64,000 nt of DNA from Paracoccus yibinensis (GCF_030846195.1 NZ_JAVCWH010000002.1:496001-560000), one strand, 5' to 3'. Positions 1 through 9,589 are shown, numbered from the stretch's first letter. The notes: generated from the sequence alone by a model not told the origin. Made by a program: numbers and translations.

Positions 1-547
<547 letters not shown>

Positions 548-551
<4 letters not shown>

Positions 552-1012
552 ACGGCAAGATCGTCGGCATCGGCCTGCTGGCGGTCGCGGCGATCGCGGG
601 GGGGGGCATGTGGTATCTGCAGGAATACCATTTCTACGACCGCCTTCCCCCTGCCGACACGATGATCGTGCAGACCGCCGCCGGTCCCGCCACGCTGCCC
701 GTCACCGACTTCCAGGGCATCGACGCCGACAGTTCCCCCCTGCGCTGGCGGGCCTGCGCGGTCCTGGCCCAGCAGCCTGCCGACCCCGTGCTCTTCAACG
801 GCGCGACGCCGCTGGGCGCCCCCGGCTGGTTCGACTGCTTCGACCACGGCCAGCTGACCGACGACCTCGCCTCGGGCGCCGCCCAAGCCGTGCTGTCCCA
901 GGCCGAGATCCGCCCCGACGTGGACCGCGTGCTGGCGATCTATCCCGACGGCCGCGTCTATGGCTGGCACCAATACAACGACAAGACCCCGGAACGCGGA
1001 GTGATGGACTGA
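548..1012 (+). CDS. Small membrane-anchored protein, DUF6446-like
   Basis: This is a 154-residue protein with a single N-terminal hydrophobic segment (about residues 5-23) and a mostly soluble remainder, probably facing the periplasm. The ATG overlaps the glyQ stop and its own TGA overlaps the glyS ATG (TGATG), so it is translationally coupled between the two synthetase genes. I recognise it only as the type of protein found between glyQ and glyS in Rhodobacteraceae (I believe DUF6446). No catalytic motif is visible. A role in glycyl-tRNA charging is not supported beyond position. Confidence 0.85.
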
Positions 1013-3318
1013 TGCCCGACCTGTTGATCGAACTCTTCTCCGAGGAAATCCCCGCCCGGATGCAGGCCCGCGCCCGCGAGGATCTGAAGAAGCTTGTCAC
1101 CGACGGCCTGGTCAACGCCGGGCTGACCTATGCCTCCGCCGGTGCCTTCTCCACGCCCCGCCGCCTGACGCTTGCGGTCGAGGGCCTGACCGCGAACAGC
1201 CCCACCACGCGCGAGGAACGCAAGGGCCCCCGCACCGACGCGCCCGAGGCCGCGCTGGAAGGCTTCCTGCGCTCCACCGGCCTGACCCGCGACCAGTTGG
1301 AAGCGCGCGACGACAAGAAGGGCCAGGTCTGGTTCGCGGTGATCGAACGCCCCGGCCGCCCCGCCGCCGAGATCGTGGCCGAGGTCCTGGACAGCAGCAT
1401 TCGCACCTTTCCCTGGCCCAAGTCGATGCGGTGGGGCGCGGGCTCGCTCCGCTGGGTCCGCCCGCTGCATTCGATCATCTGCCTGCTGTCCGACGAAGCC
1501 GGCGCCACCGTGGTCCCCCTGACGGTCGAGGGCATCACTGCCGGCAACACCACCCGCGGCCACCGCTTCCTGTCGCCCGACGCCTTCACCGTCACGGGCT
1601 TCGACGACTATGCCGCCAAGCTGCGCCGCGCCCATGTCATCCTGGACAGCGCCGAGCGCGAGGCCGCCATCCGCCAGGGCGCCGAAAACCTCGCCTTCGC
1701 GCGCGGGTGGGAGATCGTGCCCGACGACGCGTTGCTGTCCGAGGTCGCGGGCCTTGTCGAATGGCCCGTCCCCCTGATGGGCGTGATCGAGGACCGCTTC
1801 CTGGACCTGCCGCCCGAGGTCCTGCAAACCTCGATGAAGGAACACCAGAAGTTCTTCTCGGCCCGCAACCAAAAGACCGGCCGGATCGAGGGCTTCGTCA
1901 CCGTCGCCAATATCGAGACCCCCGACGACGGCGCGACGATCCTGGCCGGCAACCAGCGGGTGCTGGCGGCGCGGCTGTCGGACGCAGCGTTCTTCTGGCA
2001 GAACGACCTGCGTGAGGCGAAGGCCGGGATGGGTGCCTGGGCCGAGGGCCTGAAGTCCGTCACCTTCCACAACAAGCTGGGCTCGCAGGCTGACCGGATC
2101 AAACGCATCGCGGCACTTGCCCGCGAATTGGCCCCCTTGGTCGGTGCCGACGCGGACCAGGCTGAAAAGGCCGCGCGTCTGGCCAAACTCGACCTGCGCA
2201 GCGCCATGGTCGGCGAGTTCCCCGAGTTGCAAGGCACGATGGGCCGTTATTACTCGCTTGCGGCAGGCCAGCCCGAAAATGTGGCCGATGCTGCTCGCGA
2301 CCACTATTCGCCACTCGGCCCATCAGACGCTGTGCCTACCGCGCGGGTGTCAGTAGCGGTGGCACTTGCCGACAAGATCGATACATTAGCTGGCTTCTGG
2401 GCAATCCATGAAAAGCCCACAGGCTCAAAAGACCCATTTGCTTTAAGACGTGCTGCCCTCGGCGTAATTCGACTTAGGCCGAACTTTCCAGTTAGCGTTA
2501 TCCTGGAGAAGCAGGTTGAGCGCGGTCTTCTGGCGGCAGCTAATCAGCATGCAGTAGGTTTCAGAGCCACCATAAGAATCAATACGCCTGACGCTAAAGT
2601 CTTAGAAGAAGCTGTTGATGTCATAAGGACTTTCCCGCTGACCGAAAAAGGGGAGGTCTGGACTAAAGAAGCGCACGAACAGTTTCTAGAAGTTCGCGAG
2701 GCTGGAGAATTGTATTATTTATCCAGCGCCCCTGAGGATCATTTTGAAAGATTCAATGGGCAGGCAAAGGCAGGTCGCCCTGAGAACATTGCCGCCGACC
2801 TCCTCTCCTTCCTCCACGACCGCCTCAAGGTCTATCTGCGCGACCAAGGCATCCGCCACGACATCATCGATGCCGTTCTGGCGCAGCCCGGCAACGACGA
2901 CCTCGTGCTGGTGGTGAACCGCGCAACGGCGCTGAACGCCATGCTGCAAACGGAAGATGGCCGGAACCTGACCCAGGGCCTCAAGCGCGCGGGCAATATC
3001 CTGGCCCAGGCCGAGGAAAAGGACGGCGTCGAATACAGCTTCGGCGCAGACGTGAAGTTCGCCGAAACCGACGAGGAACGCACCCTGTTCGCTGCCCTCG
3101 ACACCGCCGAACCGGCGATCAAGGCAGCCATTGCGGCGGAGGACTTCCCCGCCGCCATGACGGCCATCGCGCATCTGCGCGCGCCCATCGACGCCTTCTT
3201 CGAGGCCGTTCAGGTTAACACCGACAACCAGATCGTGCGCCGCAACCGCCTGAACCTGCTGCACCGCATCCGCGCCGCAGGCCAGCAGATCGCGGATTTC
3301 ACCAAGATTGAGGGATAA
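1012..3318 (+). CDS. glyS: Glycyl-tRNA synthetase beta subunit with atypical central segment
   Basis: GlyS is the tRNA-recognising beta chain that pairs with GlyQ. The start at 1012 overlaps the previous stop and gives the family N-terminus [32 protein letters not shown] and KDPFALRRAALGVIR are conserved core motifs, and the C-terminal anticodon-binding part runs from about residue 593 to 768. At 768 residues it is longer than E. coli GlyS (about 690). Residues 489-592 replace a segment of about 30 residues in E. coli with about 104 unrecognised ones. Bases about 2290-2790 use A/T-rich codons unlike the rest: I count 174 G+C in 360 at 2401-2760, against 47 in 60 at 1201-1260. The frame is intact, so the gene is probably functional. 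Confidence 0.95.
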   Translation: MPDLLIELFSEEIPARMQARAREDLKKLVTDGLVNAGLTYASAGAFSTPRRLTLAVEGLTANSPTTREERKGPRTDAPEAALEGFLRSTGLTRDQLEARDDKKGQVWFAVIERPGRPAAEIVAEVLDSSIRTFPWPKSMRWGAGSLRWVRPLHSIICLLSDEAGATVVPLTVEGITAGNTTRGHRFLSPDAFTVTGFDDYAAKLRRAHVILDSAEREAAIRQGAENLAFARGWEIVPDDALLSEVAGLVEWPVPLMGVIEDRFLDLPPEVLQTSMKEHQKFFSARNQKTGRIEGFVTVANIETPDDGATILAGNQRVLAARLSDAAFFWQNDLREAKAGMGAWAEGLKSVTFHNKLGSQADRIKRIAALARELAPLVGADADQAEKAARLAKLDLRSAMVGEFPELQGTMGRYYSLAAGQPENVADAARDHYSPLGPSDAVPTARVSVAVALADKIDTLAGFWAIHEKPTGSKDPFALRRAALGVIRLRPNFPVSVILEKQVERGLLAAANQHAVGFRATIRINTPDAKVLEEAVDVIRTFPLTEKGEVWTKEAHEQFLEVREAGELYYLSSAPEDHFERFNGQAKAGRPENIAADLLSFLHDRLKVYLRDQGIRHDIIDAVLAQPGNDDLVLVVNRATALNAMLQTEDGRNLTQGLKRAGNILAQAEEKDGVEYSFGADVKFAETDEERTLFAALDTAEPAIKAAIAAEDFPAAMTAIAHLRAPIDAFFEAVQVNTDNQIVRRNRLNLLHRIRAAGQQIADFTKIEG

Positions 3319-3324
3319 GGAAAG

Positions 3325-3352
3325 GGCCGGAGGCAAAAACCTCCGGCCTTTT
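3325..3352 (+). terminator. Intrinsic terminator of the glyQS operon
   Basis: Seven bases after the glyS stop, a 9-bp perfect stem (3325-3333 with 3340-3348) closes a six-base A-rich loop and is followed by TTTT. This is a standard Rho-independent terminator. Confidence 0.9.
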
Positions 3353-3355
3353 CAC

Positions 3356-3396
3356 TTTGGTCCAAATATCCCGGGGGTCCGGGGGCTGGCCCCCGG
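3356..3396 (-). repeat. Dispersed hairpin-GGATATTT element, copy 1
   Basis: Read on the minus strand downstream of sdhB, this is a G/C stem (3379-3385 with 3390-3396) followed after about ten bases by GGATATTTGG. The same arrangement recurs at 34646-34692 and 61391-61455. It lies between the convergent genes glyS and sdhB and could end sdh transcription, although it lacks a proper T-run. Confidence 0.7.
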
Positions 3397-3413
3397 CCAT
3401 CGCGGGACGCAAA

Positions 3414-4193
3414 TCACACCATCCGGTCAACCATCATGTGCTTGATCGACGCAATCGCCTTGGCCGGGTTCAGCCCCTTCGGACAGGTGTTGGTGCAGTT
3501 CATGATCGTGTGGCAGCGATAAAGCTTGAAGGGATCTTCCAGCTCGTCCAGCCGCTCGCCCGTCGCCTCATCACGCGAGTCGATGATCCAGCGATAGGCG
3601 TTCAGCAGCGCGGCCGGGCCAAGATAGCGGTCGCCGTTCCACCAGTAGCTGGGGCAAGAGGTCGAACAAGACGCGCAGAGGATGCATTCATACAGCCCGT
3701 CCAGCTTCTTGCGATCCTCAATCGACTGCTTCCATTCCTTGCCGGGCGTGGGCGACTTGGTGATCAGGTAGGGGTTCACGCTGGCGTGCTGGGCATAAAA
3801 ATGCGTCAGGTCCGGCACCAGGTCCTTGACCACCGGCATGTGCGGCAGCGGATAGATGGACACGTCGCCCTTCACCTCGTCGATGCCATAGATGCAGGCC
3901 AGGTGATTGCCGCCGTCGATGTTCATCGCGCAGGACCCGCAGATCCCCTCGCGGCAGGACCGGCGGAAGGACAGGGTCGGATCGATCTCGTTCTTGATCT
4001 TGATCAGCGCGTCCAGGATCATCGGCCCGCACTTGTCGGTATCGACGAAATAGGTGTCCAGCCGTGGATTTTCCCCGGTATCGGGATCCCAGCGATAGAT
4101 GCGGAACTTGCGGACATTGGTCGCGCCCTGGGGCGCAGGCCAGGTCTTGCCGACCCGGATCTGGCTGTTCTTGGGCAGGGTGAACTGGACCAT
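3414..4193 (-). CDS. sdhB: Succinate dehydrogenase iron-sulfur subunit
   Basis: SdhB passes electrons from the flavin of SdhA to ubiquinone at the SdhCD membrane anchor (complex II). All cluster ligands are present: C80, C85, C88 and C100 for [2Fe-2S]; C170, C173, C176 and C180 plus C227, C233 and C237 for the [4Fe-4S] and [3Fe-4S] centres. At 259 residues it is the usual length. An AGAGGAG ribosome site precedes the ATG. It is the last gene of the sdh operon but is separated from sdhA by three accessory genes. Identification is certain. Confidence 0.98.
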   Translation of the reverse strand: MVQFTLPKNSQIRVGKTWPAPQGATNVRKFRIYRWDPDTGENPRLDTYFVDTDKCGPMILDALIKIKNEIDPTLSFRRSCREGICGSCAMNIDGGNHLACIYGIDEVKGDVSIYPLPHMPVVKDLVPDLTHFYAQHASVNPYLITKSPTPGKEWKQSIEDRKKLDGLYECILCASCSTSCPSYWWNGDRYLGPAALLNAYRWIIDSRDEATGERLDELEDPFKLYRCHTIMNCTNTCPKGLNPAKAIASIKHMMVDRMV

Positions 4194-4205
4194 TGGGTGC
4201 TCCTC

Positions 4206-5042
4206 TCAGGAAGTGCCTTGCGACGGCACGTCCGCCGCGAAAAGATGTTCTGCGTGCGCGACCAGATCGACGATCCGGCCATGCGCGTGCGGGTTCAGCG
4301 CCAGACTGTTCAGGCGGCGCAGGAATTCGGTGGCGCCGCCGTTCAGGCGACCGTTCGCCGGGCCGTCCAGCGGAGACAGCCTGTCGATCAGCGCGTCTTC
4401 CAATCCGGCATGGCGCAGAAGCTGGCGCCCGGGGCGCAGGAAATCGTCCTCATCCTCCAGCCGGAAGCGGGTCACGCCGACTTGGGCCGACAGGCGGCGG
4501 ATCAGGTCGCCCCAACCGGGAAGATCGGCAGTCTCGGCCTCGAATTCAACCAGGCTGCGGGTATAACCGTCGGTCCGGACCGCCTGCGCCCAGACGGAGG
4601 GACGCCACGTCTTATGCTTGCGGGTATAGATCACGAAGTCCGTCGTGAAATCATGCGCTTCGGACGCCAGCAGGGCCGCAATCTGCGGCAACGCCGGATA
4701 AAGCCGCACTTCGCCCCCGTTGCCGGGCATGGCGCCCGCCAGGTTTTCGTGGCTGATCAGCACCGGCACGTCATCGTCCGGCAAGGTGTCCAGCACCTCG
4801 CGAAAGGCAAGCTTCAGGGTTCGCGCCGCGTCGCCCGACGGCGCCAGGCTGTATCCGACCGCCGCCCGGCCCAGGGGGCGCATGGCCGATCCTTCCTCGG
4901 GCGTGCGGACCACCAGATGCCCAGCCAGGGCATCGGCGTTGCGGCGCAGATGCCGTTGGATCGAGGTGCTGCCGGTCTTCTGGACACCCAGATGAACGAT
5001 CAGGCGACGCGCCCCCTGCCCTTTTCGTCCCGCACCTGCCAT
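4206..5042 (-). CDS. Sulfotransferase-like P-loop protein
   Basis: This 278-residue soluble protein starts with a hydrophobic strand and loop, HLGVQKTGSTSIQ (about residues 17-29), which matches the 5'-phosphosulfate-binding loop of PAPS-dependent sulfotransferases (KTGSTS). No signal peptide or membrane segment is evident. The 3' PAPS-binding region is not obvious to me, so the substrate and even the activity are open. It sits inside the sdh operon, 12 bases upstream of sdhB and just after two lipoprotein genes on the same strand. A link to succinate oxidation is not supported by sequence. Confidence 0.75.
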   Translation of the reverse strand: MAGAGRKGQGARRLIVHLGVQKTGSTSIQRHLRRNADALAGHLVVRTPEEGSAMRPLGRAAVGYSLAPSGDAARTLKLAFREVLDTLPDDDVPVLISHENLAGAMPGNGGEVRLYPALPQIAALLASEAHDFTTDFVIYTRKHKTWRPSVWAQAVRTDGYTRSLVEFEAETADLPGWGDLIRRLSAQVGVTRFRLEDEDDFLRPGRQLLRHAGLEDALIDRLSPLDGPANGRLNGGATEFLRRLNSLALNPHAHGRIVDLVAHAEHLFAADVPSQGTS

Positions 5043-5045
5043 GGG

Positions 5046-5363
5046 TCAGCCCGTCCAGCCCGGCTGTTCGACCAGTGGCCGCCGGGGCGGCTGGCCCGAC
5101 CGGCGCTGCACGCAGCGGTCATAAACCTGCGAGGGGTCGCGCCCCATCAGGTAGTCGCCCGACAGATCCACCGACACGCTGCCAAAGCCACGCGTGCCGG
5201 ACGATCCGGTGCCGATGCCTACCGCCACATTGGTCTGCGGGCGCACGGCCAGTTCGGCGTCGCGCAGGCAGGTCACTTCGGCCTGCTCGACCGGAACCGG
5301 GCCGCAGGCGGCAAGCATTCCGATCAGGGCCAAGGCCATATGTCCCGCCCGCGCGCGCATCAT
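5046..5363 (-). CDS. Small lipoprotein in the sdh operon
   Basis: This protein of about 105 residues has an N-terminal signal and lipobox (LIGMLAAC), so it is expected to be an envelope lipoprotein. The ATG at 5363 lies just past the upstream lipoprotein stop; a longer reading from 5453 would run through that gene and is unlikely. The mature part has cysteines in TCLRD and DRCVQRR that could form a disulfide, and it ends in a basic, Pro-rich tail. I do not recognise the family. Its position in the sdh operon is the only clue to function. Confidence 0.75.
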   Translation of the reverse strand: MMRARAGHMALALIGMLAACGPVPVEQAEVTCLRDAELAVRPQTNVAVGIGTGSSGTRGFGSVSVDLSGDYLMGRDPSQVYDRCVQRRSGQPPRRPLVEQPGWTG

Positions 5364-5364
5364 G

Positions 5365-5730
5365 TCAGGCCGTGCGCGCCGCCGCGGCGATGCACTGGGT
5401 GGTGGCGGGGCGCGAGACGATCGCCGCCACGCTGTCCGCCGTGCCCGAAACACCCGCGCGCGAGGCCTGGGCGATGTCGATCAGTTCCGCCGTGGTGGCG
5501 TTGTTGACCACGCAGTCGGTATAGGGCGCAACATTGGCGCCGGGCAGGCGCTTTTCCATCTCGGCGTTGATGACGGTCCGGGCAACCTGGCGCGAGGCCG
5601 CGTCCAGCACGGTCGGCGTGGTCACGACCGCGGGCGGCGTGGTGACGGTTGTCGCGGGCGGGACCGGGGCCACGCAGCCTGCCAAGGCGGCAGCGGCAAG
5701 ACCCAGGGCGGCGAAAGTCTGGAAGCGCAT
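5365..5730 (-). CDS. Small lipoprotein downstream of sdhA
   Basis: This 121-residue protein has a clear lipoprotein signal (AAAALAGC, Cys near residue 19), a Thr/Pro/Val-rich linker and a helical C-terminal domain with two cysteines (YTDC and TTQC) that may pair. Its ATG overlaps the sdhA stop (TGATG), so it is translationally coupled to sdhA. I know of small hypothetical lipoproteins at this place in related genomes, but I cannot assign a function. Confidence 0.8.
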   Translation of the reverse strand: MRFQTFAALGLAAAALAGCVAPVPPATTVTTPPAVVTTPTVLDAASRQVARTVINAEMEKRLPGANVAPYTDCVVNNATTAELIDIAQASRAGVSGTADSVAAIVSRPATTQCIAAAARTA

Positions 5731-7532
5731 CAGTAAACCCTTTTCTTGGGAGCAATCTTCTTCAGGTCGATCCCGCCATCCTCTTCCTTGGTCAAAGGGT
5801 CCAGATGAACGGGGCGGTAATCCAGTTTAACCGCGTTTCCATCCACCCATGCAAGCGAGTGCTTGCGCCAGTTGGCGTCGTCCCGCTCGGGCCAGTCCTC
5901 ATGCGCATGCGCCCCTCGGCTTTCCTTGCGCGCCTCGGCGGCGACGATGGTGGCCAGCGCGTTCGGCATCAGGTTGGTCAGTTCCAGCGTTTCCATCAGG
6001 TCGCTGTTCCAGATCAGGCCCCGGTCGGTGACCTTGATGTCGTCCATCTTGGCGGCGATCGCCGTCATCTTCTCGGCGCCCTCGGCCAAGGTCTTGTCGG
6101 TGCGGAACACCGCTGCGTCGGCCTGCATCGTGCGCTGCATTTCCAGCCGCAGTTCGGCGGTGGGCACGCTGCCCTTGGCGTGGCGCAACCCGTCGAAGCG
6201 GGCCAGCGCCTGATCGACCGACGCCTGGTTGGTCGAGGGGATATGACCCGCGCGGTCGATCACCTGCCCCGCACGGATCGCGGCGGCACGGCCGAAGACC
6301 ACAAGGTCGATGAGGCTGTTCGAACCCAGGCGGTTCGCGCCATGGACCGAGGCGCAGCCCGCCTCGCCCACCGCCATCAGGCCGGGGAAGATCGCATCCG
6401 GGTTGTCGGCAGTGGGTGCCAGCACCTCGCCCCAATAGTTCGTGGGGATGCCGCCCATGTTGTAATGGACCGTCGGCAGGATCGGGATCGGCTGCTTGGT
6501 CACATCGACGCCGGCGAAGATCTTGGCCGATTCACTGATGCCGGGCAGCCGTTCGGCCAGGGCCTCGGGCGGCAGGTGCATCAGGTTTAGGTGCATGTGG
6601 TCCTTGTCGGGACCGACGCCGCGGCCTTCGCGGATCTCGATGGTGATGCAGCGGCTGACCACGTCGCGCGACGCCAGATCCTTGTAGGTCGGGGCATAGC
6701 GTTCCATGAACCGCTCGCCCTCGCTATTCGTCAGGTATCCGCCCTCGCCCCGCGCACCTTCGGTGATCAGGCAGCCGGATCCATAGATGCCGGTCGGGTG
6801 GAACTGCACGAATTCCATGTCCTGCAAGGGCAGACCCGCGCGCGCCACCATGCCGCCGCCATCGCCGGTGCAGGTATGCGCGGACGTCGCGCTGAAATAG
6901 GCGCGGCCATAGCCACCCGTCGCCAACACCACCATCTTGGCGTTGAAGACGTGGATGGTGCCGTCGTCCAGCTTCCAGCAGACCACGCCGGTGCAGGCGC
7001 CGTTCGTGACGATCAGGTCGATGGCGAAATACTCGATGAAGAACTCGGCGTTGTTCTTCAGCGACTGGCCGTAAAGCGTGTGCAGGATCGCGTGGCCGGT
7101 CCGGTCGGCCGCGGCGCAGGTGCGCTGCACGGGGGGGCCTTCGCCGAATTCGGTCGTGTGGCCGCCGAAGGGACGCTGATAGATCTTGCCCTCCTCGGTC
7201 CGGGAAAACGGCACGCCGTAATGTTCCAGCTCATAGACGGCCTTGGGCGCCTCTCGCGCCAGGTATTCCATGGCGTCCGTGTCGCCCAGCCAGTCCGACC
7301 CCTTCACGGTGTCGTACATGTGCCATTGCCAGTTGTCCGGCCCCATGTTCGACAGGGACGCCGCGATGCCGCCCTGGGCCGCCACCGTGTGGGACCGCGT
7401 CGGGAAGACCTTGGTCACGCAGGCCGTGCGCAGGCCCTGTTCGGCCATGCCCAGCGTCGCGCGCAGGCCCGCGCCCCCGGCGCCCACCACGACTACGTCG
7501 TAATCATGCGTATGGATATCGTATGCTGCCAT
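5730..7532 (-). CDS. sdhA: Succinate dehydrogenase flavoprotein subunit
   Basis: SdhA oxidises succinate to fumarate and passes electrons through FAD to SdhB. The dinucleotide-binding loop [13 protein letters not shown] is at about residues 13-25, the covalent FAD histidine is H48 in [11 protein letters not shown], and the substrate-site segment [20 protein letters not shown] follows at about 246-265. Length is 600 residues, as expected. It lies directly after sdhD on the minus strand and its TGA overlaps the following lipoprotein start. Identification is certain. Confidence 0.99.
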   Translation of the reverse strand: MAAYDIHTHDYDVVVVGAGGAGLRATLGMAEQGLRTACVTKVFPTRSHTVAAQGGIAASLSNMGPDNWQWHMYDTVKGSDWLGDTDAMEYLAREAPKAVYELEHYGVPFSRTEEGKIYQRPFGGHTTEFGEGPPVQRTCAAADRTGHAILHTLYGQSLKNNAEFFIEYFAIDLIVTNGACTGVVCWKLDDGTIHVFNAKMVVLATGGYGRAYFSATSAHTCTGDGGGMVARAGLPLQDMEFVQFHPTGIYGSGCLITEGARGEGGYLTNSEGERFMERYAPTYKDLASRDVVSRCITIEIREGRGVGPDKDHMHLNLMHLPPEALAERLPGISESAKIFAGVDVTKQPIPILPTVHYNMGGIPTNYWGEVLAPTADNPDAIFPGLMAVGEAGCASVHGANRLGSNSLIDLVVFGRAAAIRAGQVIDRAGHIPSTNQASVDQALARFDGLRHAKGSVPTAELRLEMQRTMQADAAVFRTDKTLAEGAEKMTAIAAKMDDIKVTDRGLIWNSDLMETLELTNLMPNALATIVAAEARKESRGAHAHEDWPERDDANWRKHSLAWVDGNAVKLDYRPVHLDPLTKEEDGGIDLKKIAPKKRVY

Positions 7533-7539
7533 GATGTCC

Positions 7540-7926
7540 TCAGATCGCGACCGTGACCAGCGTCATCTTGGCAAGGGCGAAAACCGCCGCCGCGATGACC
7601 GCCCAGGAAAAGACCACCGAGACGATGATCGCCACCTTGCGCGCCGTGTGTTGGAAATAATCGTCGATCATGATGCGGGTGCCCCGGATGAAGTGCGCCA
7701 TGCCCACGACGATGAACAGCGCCGTGATCAGCGCCGGATAGGGGCGGCCGAAATAGGCCACCAGTTCGGGATGCGACAGCCCGATGGCATTGCCGATGAC
7801 CAGCATGAAGGCCGGAACCAGCAGGACCAGGGCGCAGGAACTGACGGTCAGGAACCAGTGGTCGGCCGTGCCGCTGTGGGCGGAACCCAAGCCCATGGCT
7901 GCCTTGCGGGGGGTGATATAGCGCAT
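7540..7926 (-). CDS. sdhD: Succinate dehydrogenase membrane anchor subunit
   Basis: SdhD is the smaller membrane anchor that helps form the quinone and haem sites of complex II. It has about 128 residues, three hydrophobic helices, the start [16 protein letters not shown] and the conserved [13 protein letters not shown] after helix two. I chose the ATG at 7926 over the one at 7947 because a GAGGG ribosome site precedes it and the N-terminus then matches the family. It lies between sdhC and sdhA with very short gaps. Confidence 0.95.
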   Translation of the reverse strand: MRYITPRKAAMGLGSAHSGTADHWFLTVSSCALVLLVPAFMLVIGNAIGLSHPELVAYFGRPYPALITALFIVVGMAHFIRGTRIMIDDYFQHTARKVAIIVSVVFSWAVIAAAVFALAKMTLVTVAI

Positions 7927-7939
7927 GGAACCCTCGGCC

Positions 7940-8332
7940 TTATGCAAAGAAGAACAGGATCAGGGACAGCAGCGTCAGCACCACCGAGCCGATGATGATG
8001 GCCCAGCTTGCGCGCTCGGCCTCCTCGATCCGCAGAAGCTGGCCCGAATCGTAGAACAGGTGCCGGATGCCGGCCAGCGTGTGGAACCACAGCGCCCAGG
8101 CCGATCCGGTCAGCACGATGAAGCCGATCCAGGACCGCACCACCCAGTCGGCGGCGGCAAAGGCGCGCGGCCCGCTGACGGCGGCGACCAGCCACCAGAC
8201 CAGAAGCAGGATGCCCGCGACAAGCGCGTGCCCCGTGATCCGCGTCATGATCGATGTCACGGCGGCCATGGGCAGGCGATAAACCTGAAGATGGGGGGAA
8301 AGCGGCCGGTTGCCCCGGTTCACGTCGGCCAT
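7940..8332 (-). CDS. sdhC: Succinate dehydrogenase cytochrome b556 subunit
   Basis: SdhC is the haem-b-containing anchor of complex II. The RPLSPHLQVYRLP signature near the N-terminus, three transmembrane helices and HTLAGIRHLFYD, with the haem-ligand histidine H84, identify it. The start at 8332 (130 residues) is preceded by AAGGAG; a longer in-frame reading from 8440 crosses the promoter region and is rejected. It is the first gene of the sdh operon, so control of the operon should lie in 8333-8554. Confidence 0.96.
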   Translation of the reverse strand: MADVNRGNRPLSPHLQVYRLPMAAVTSIMTRITGHALVAGILLLVWWLVAAVSGPRAFAAADWVVRSWIGFIVLTGSAWALWFHTLAGIRHLFYDSGQLLRIEEAERASWAIIIGSVVLTLLSLILFFFA

Positions 8333-8433
8333 GATGCGGCGCTCCTTCAAACGGTTCTGGCTTGACCCGTCGCAGGCACTTGGCTGACCTCGCGGGCTGG
8401 CAATTGACGCGTTACTGTCGTCATTTGTTTCAT

Positions 8434-8453
8434 CTGTCACCCGGTGATGACAG
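8434..8453. promoter_or_regulatory. Inverted repeat upstream of sdhC
   Basis: CTGTCA and TGACAG arms are separated by eight bases, about 100 bp upstream of sdhC and between that gene and the paired palindromes at 8486-8518. It could be a second regulator site or a leader hairpin. I see no strong -35/-10 pair to anchor it. Confidence 0.4.
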
Positions 8454-8485
8454 TCTTTTCGCGGATTTGACCAGGCCAGCGGCCT

Positions 8486-8518
8486 TTGTGATCACGACCC
8501 GCAAGGCTGTGATCACAA
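8486..8518. promoter_or_regulatory. Paired TGTGATCAC operator upstream of sdhC
   Basis: Two palindromes, TGTGATCACG at 8487 and TGTGATCACA at 8508, start 21 bp apart (two helical turns). The identical pair with identical spacing is found at 13635 and 13656 upstream of sucC, including the shared flanks TTTG and GGC. It lies about 155-185 bp upstream of the sdhC ATG. This is most simply a binding site for a dimeric regulator acting on both TCA operons; the regulator is not in the window. Confidence 0.75.
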
Positions 8519-8554
8519 CTTATGCTGCGGATGCGAGACGGCCGAGTCGCTTTG

Positions 8555-9589
8555 TCAGACCGGCATCAGCGCCCAGTAATCCAGATCCAGCAGGACGTCG
8601 GGATGATAGCGCCCTTCTGCATCCTTCAGATCGAACGCGGCGCTGTTTCCCTTGGTCGCGACCAGCCGCAGCCGGATCGCGCCGACGCCGGGCGCATGGG
8701 TTTCGGCCTTGTCCAGAACCTCGGACCAGGCACGCACGGTATCGCCCGCAAAGCAGGGGTTGGCATGGGTGCCACCGTTCAGCGCGACGATCATCTGCGC
8801 GTTCGCCAGCCCGTTGAAGGACAGCGCGCGGGCCATGCTGATGACATGGCCGCCATAGATCAGCCGCCGCCCGTCGTCGCGGTTCGTGGCGTCGAAATGG
8901 ACCTTGGCGGTGTTCTGCCACAGCCGGGTGGCCAGCATATGTTCGGCCTCCTCGATGGTGACGCCGTCCACATGGTCGATCTTCTCGCCGACGTGGTAAT
9001 CGCCCCAGCGATGCGGCTCGCCCGCAAGTGCGAAATCGTATTGGGAAAAATACAGACCCTCGGGCACGACCAGGTCGTCGGGGTCCACGACGGCGGGCAG
9101 GTCGGGAACCACCGCCTCGGGCGCGGGGGCATCGGTGTCGCGCTTGCGCACCATGACCCAGCGGACATAGTCCAGCACGGGGTCGTCCATCTGGTTCAAC
9201 CCCTGCGTCCGCACCCAGACGACGCCCGACTTGCCGTTCGAATTCTGTTTCAGCCCGATCACCTGCGATTCAGATCGCAGCGTATCGCCCGGCCAGACCG
9301 GCGCCAGCCAGCGGCCCTGCGCATAGCCCAGGTTCGCCACCGCGTTCAGGCTGATATCGGGAACGGTCTTGCCGAAGACAACATGAAAAGCCAGCAGGTC
9401 GTCCATCGGACTGCTTTCCAGCCCGCAGCTCGACGCGAACTCGTCGCTGGAATACAGCGCGTGGCGGGCGGGATAGAGCGCGTGGTAAAGCGCCCGTTCC
9501 CCTTCCGCGATGGTGCGCGGAACGGCATGGCGGATCACCTGACCCACCTGATAGTCCTCGAAGAAGCGGCCCGGATTGGTCTTGGTCAT
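8555..9589 (-). CDS. mch: Mesaconyl-CoA hydratase (MaoC-like), ethylmalonyl-CoA pathway
   Basis: Mch hydrates mesaconyl-C1-CoA to beta-methylmalyl-CoA in the ethylmalonyl-CoA pathway used to assimilate acetyl-CoA. The 344-residue protein consists of two hot-dog-like halves; the second carries the MaoC-type stretch GGHVISMARALSFNGLANA. Length and N-terminus fit R. sphaeroides Mch, and gene context (mcl2 upstream, sdhC downstream) matches that organism as I remember it. Its ATG overlaps the stop of the DUF1737 gene. A generic MaoC dehydratase is the alternative. Confidence 0.88.
   Translation of the reverse strand: MTKTNPGRFFEDYQVGQVIRHAVPRTIAEGERALYHALYPARHALYSSDEFASSCGLESSPMDDLLAFHVVFGKTVPDISLNAVANLGYAQGRWLAPVWPGDTLRSESQVIGLKQNSNGKSGVVWVRTQGLNQMDDPVLDYVRWVMVRKRDTDAPAPEAVVPDLPAVVDPDDLVVPEGLYFSQYDFALAGEPHRWGDYHVGEKIDHVDGVTIEEAEHMLATRLWQNTAKVHFDATNRDDGRRLIYGGHVISMARALSFNGLANAQMIVALNGGTHANPCFAGDTVRAWSEVLDKAETHAPGVGAIRLRLVATKGNSAAFDLKDAEGRYHPDVLLDLDYWALMPV

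Noticed and set aside
3357..5507. Long plus-strand open frame of about 700 codons opposite sdhB and the sulfotransferase gene
   Set aside because: It is antisense to well-supported genes; long false frames are expected at this GC and the protein has no recognisable domain.
8340..8440. Longer sdhC reading starting at 8440
   Set aside because: It would extend the protein through the promoter region; the ATG at 8332 has a strong ribosome site and matches the family start.
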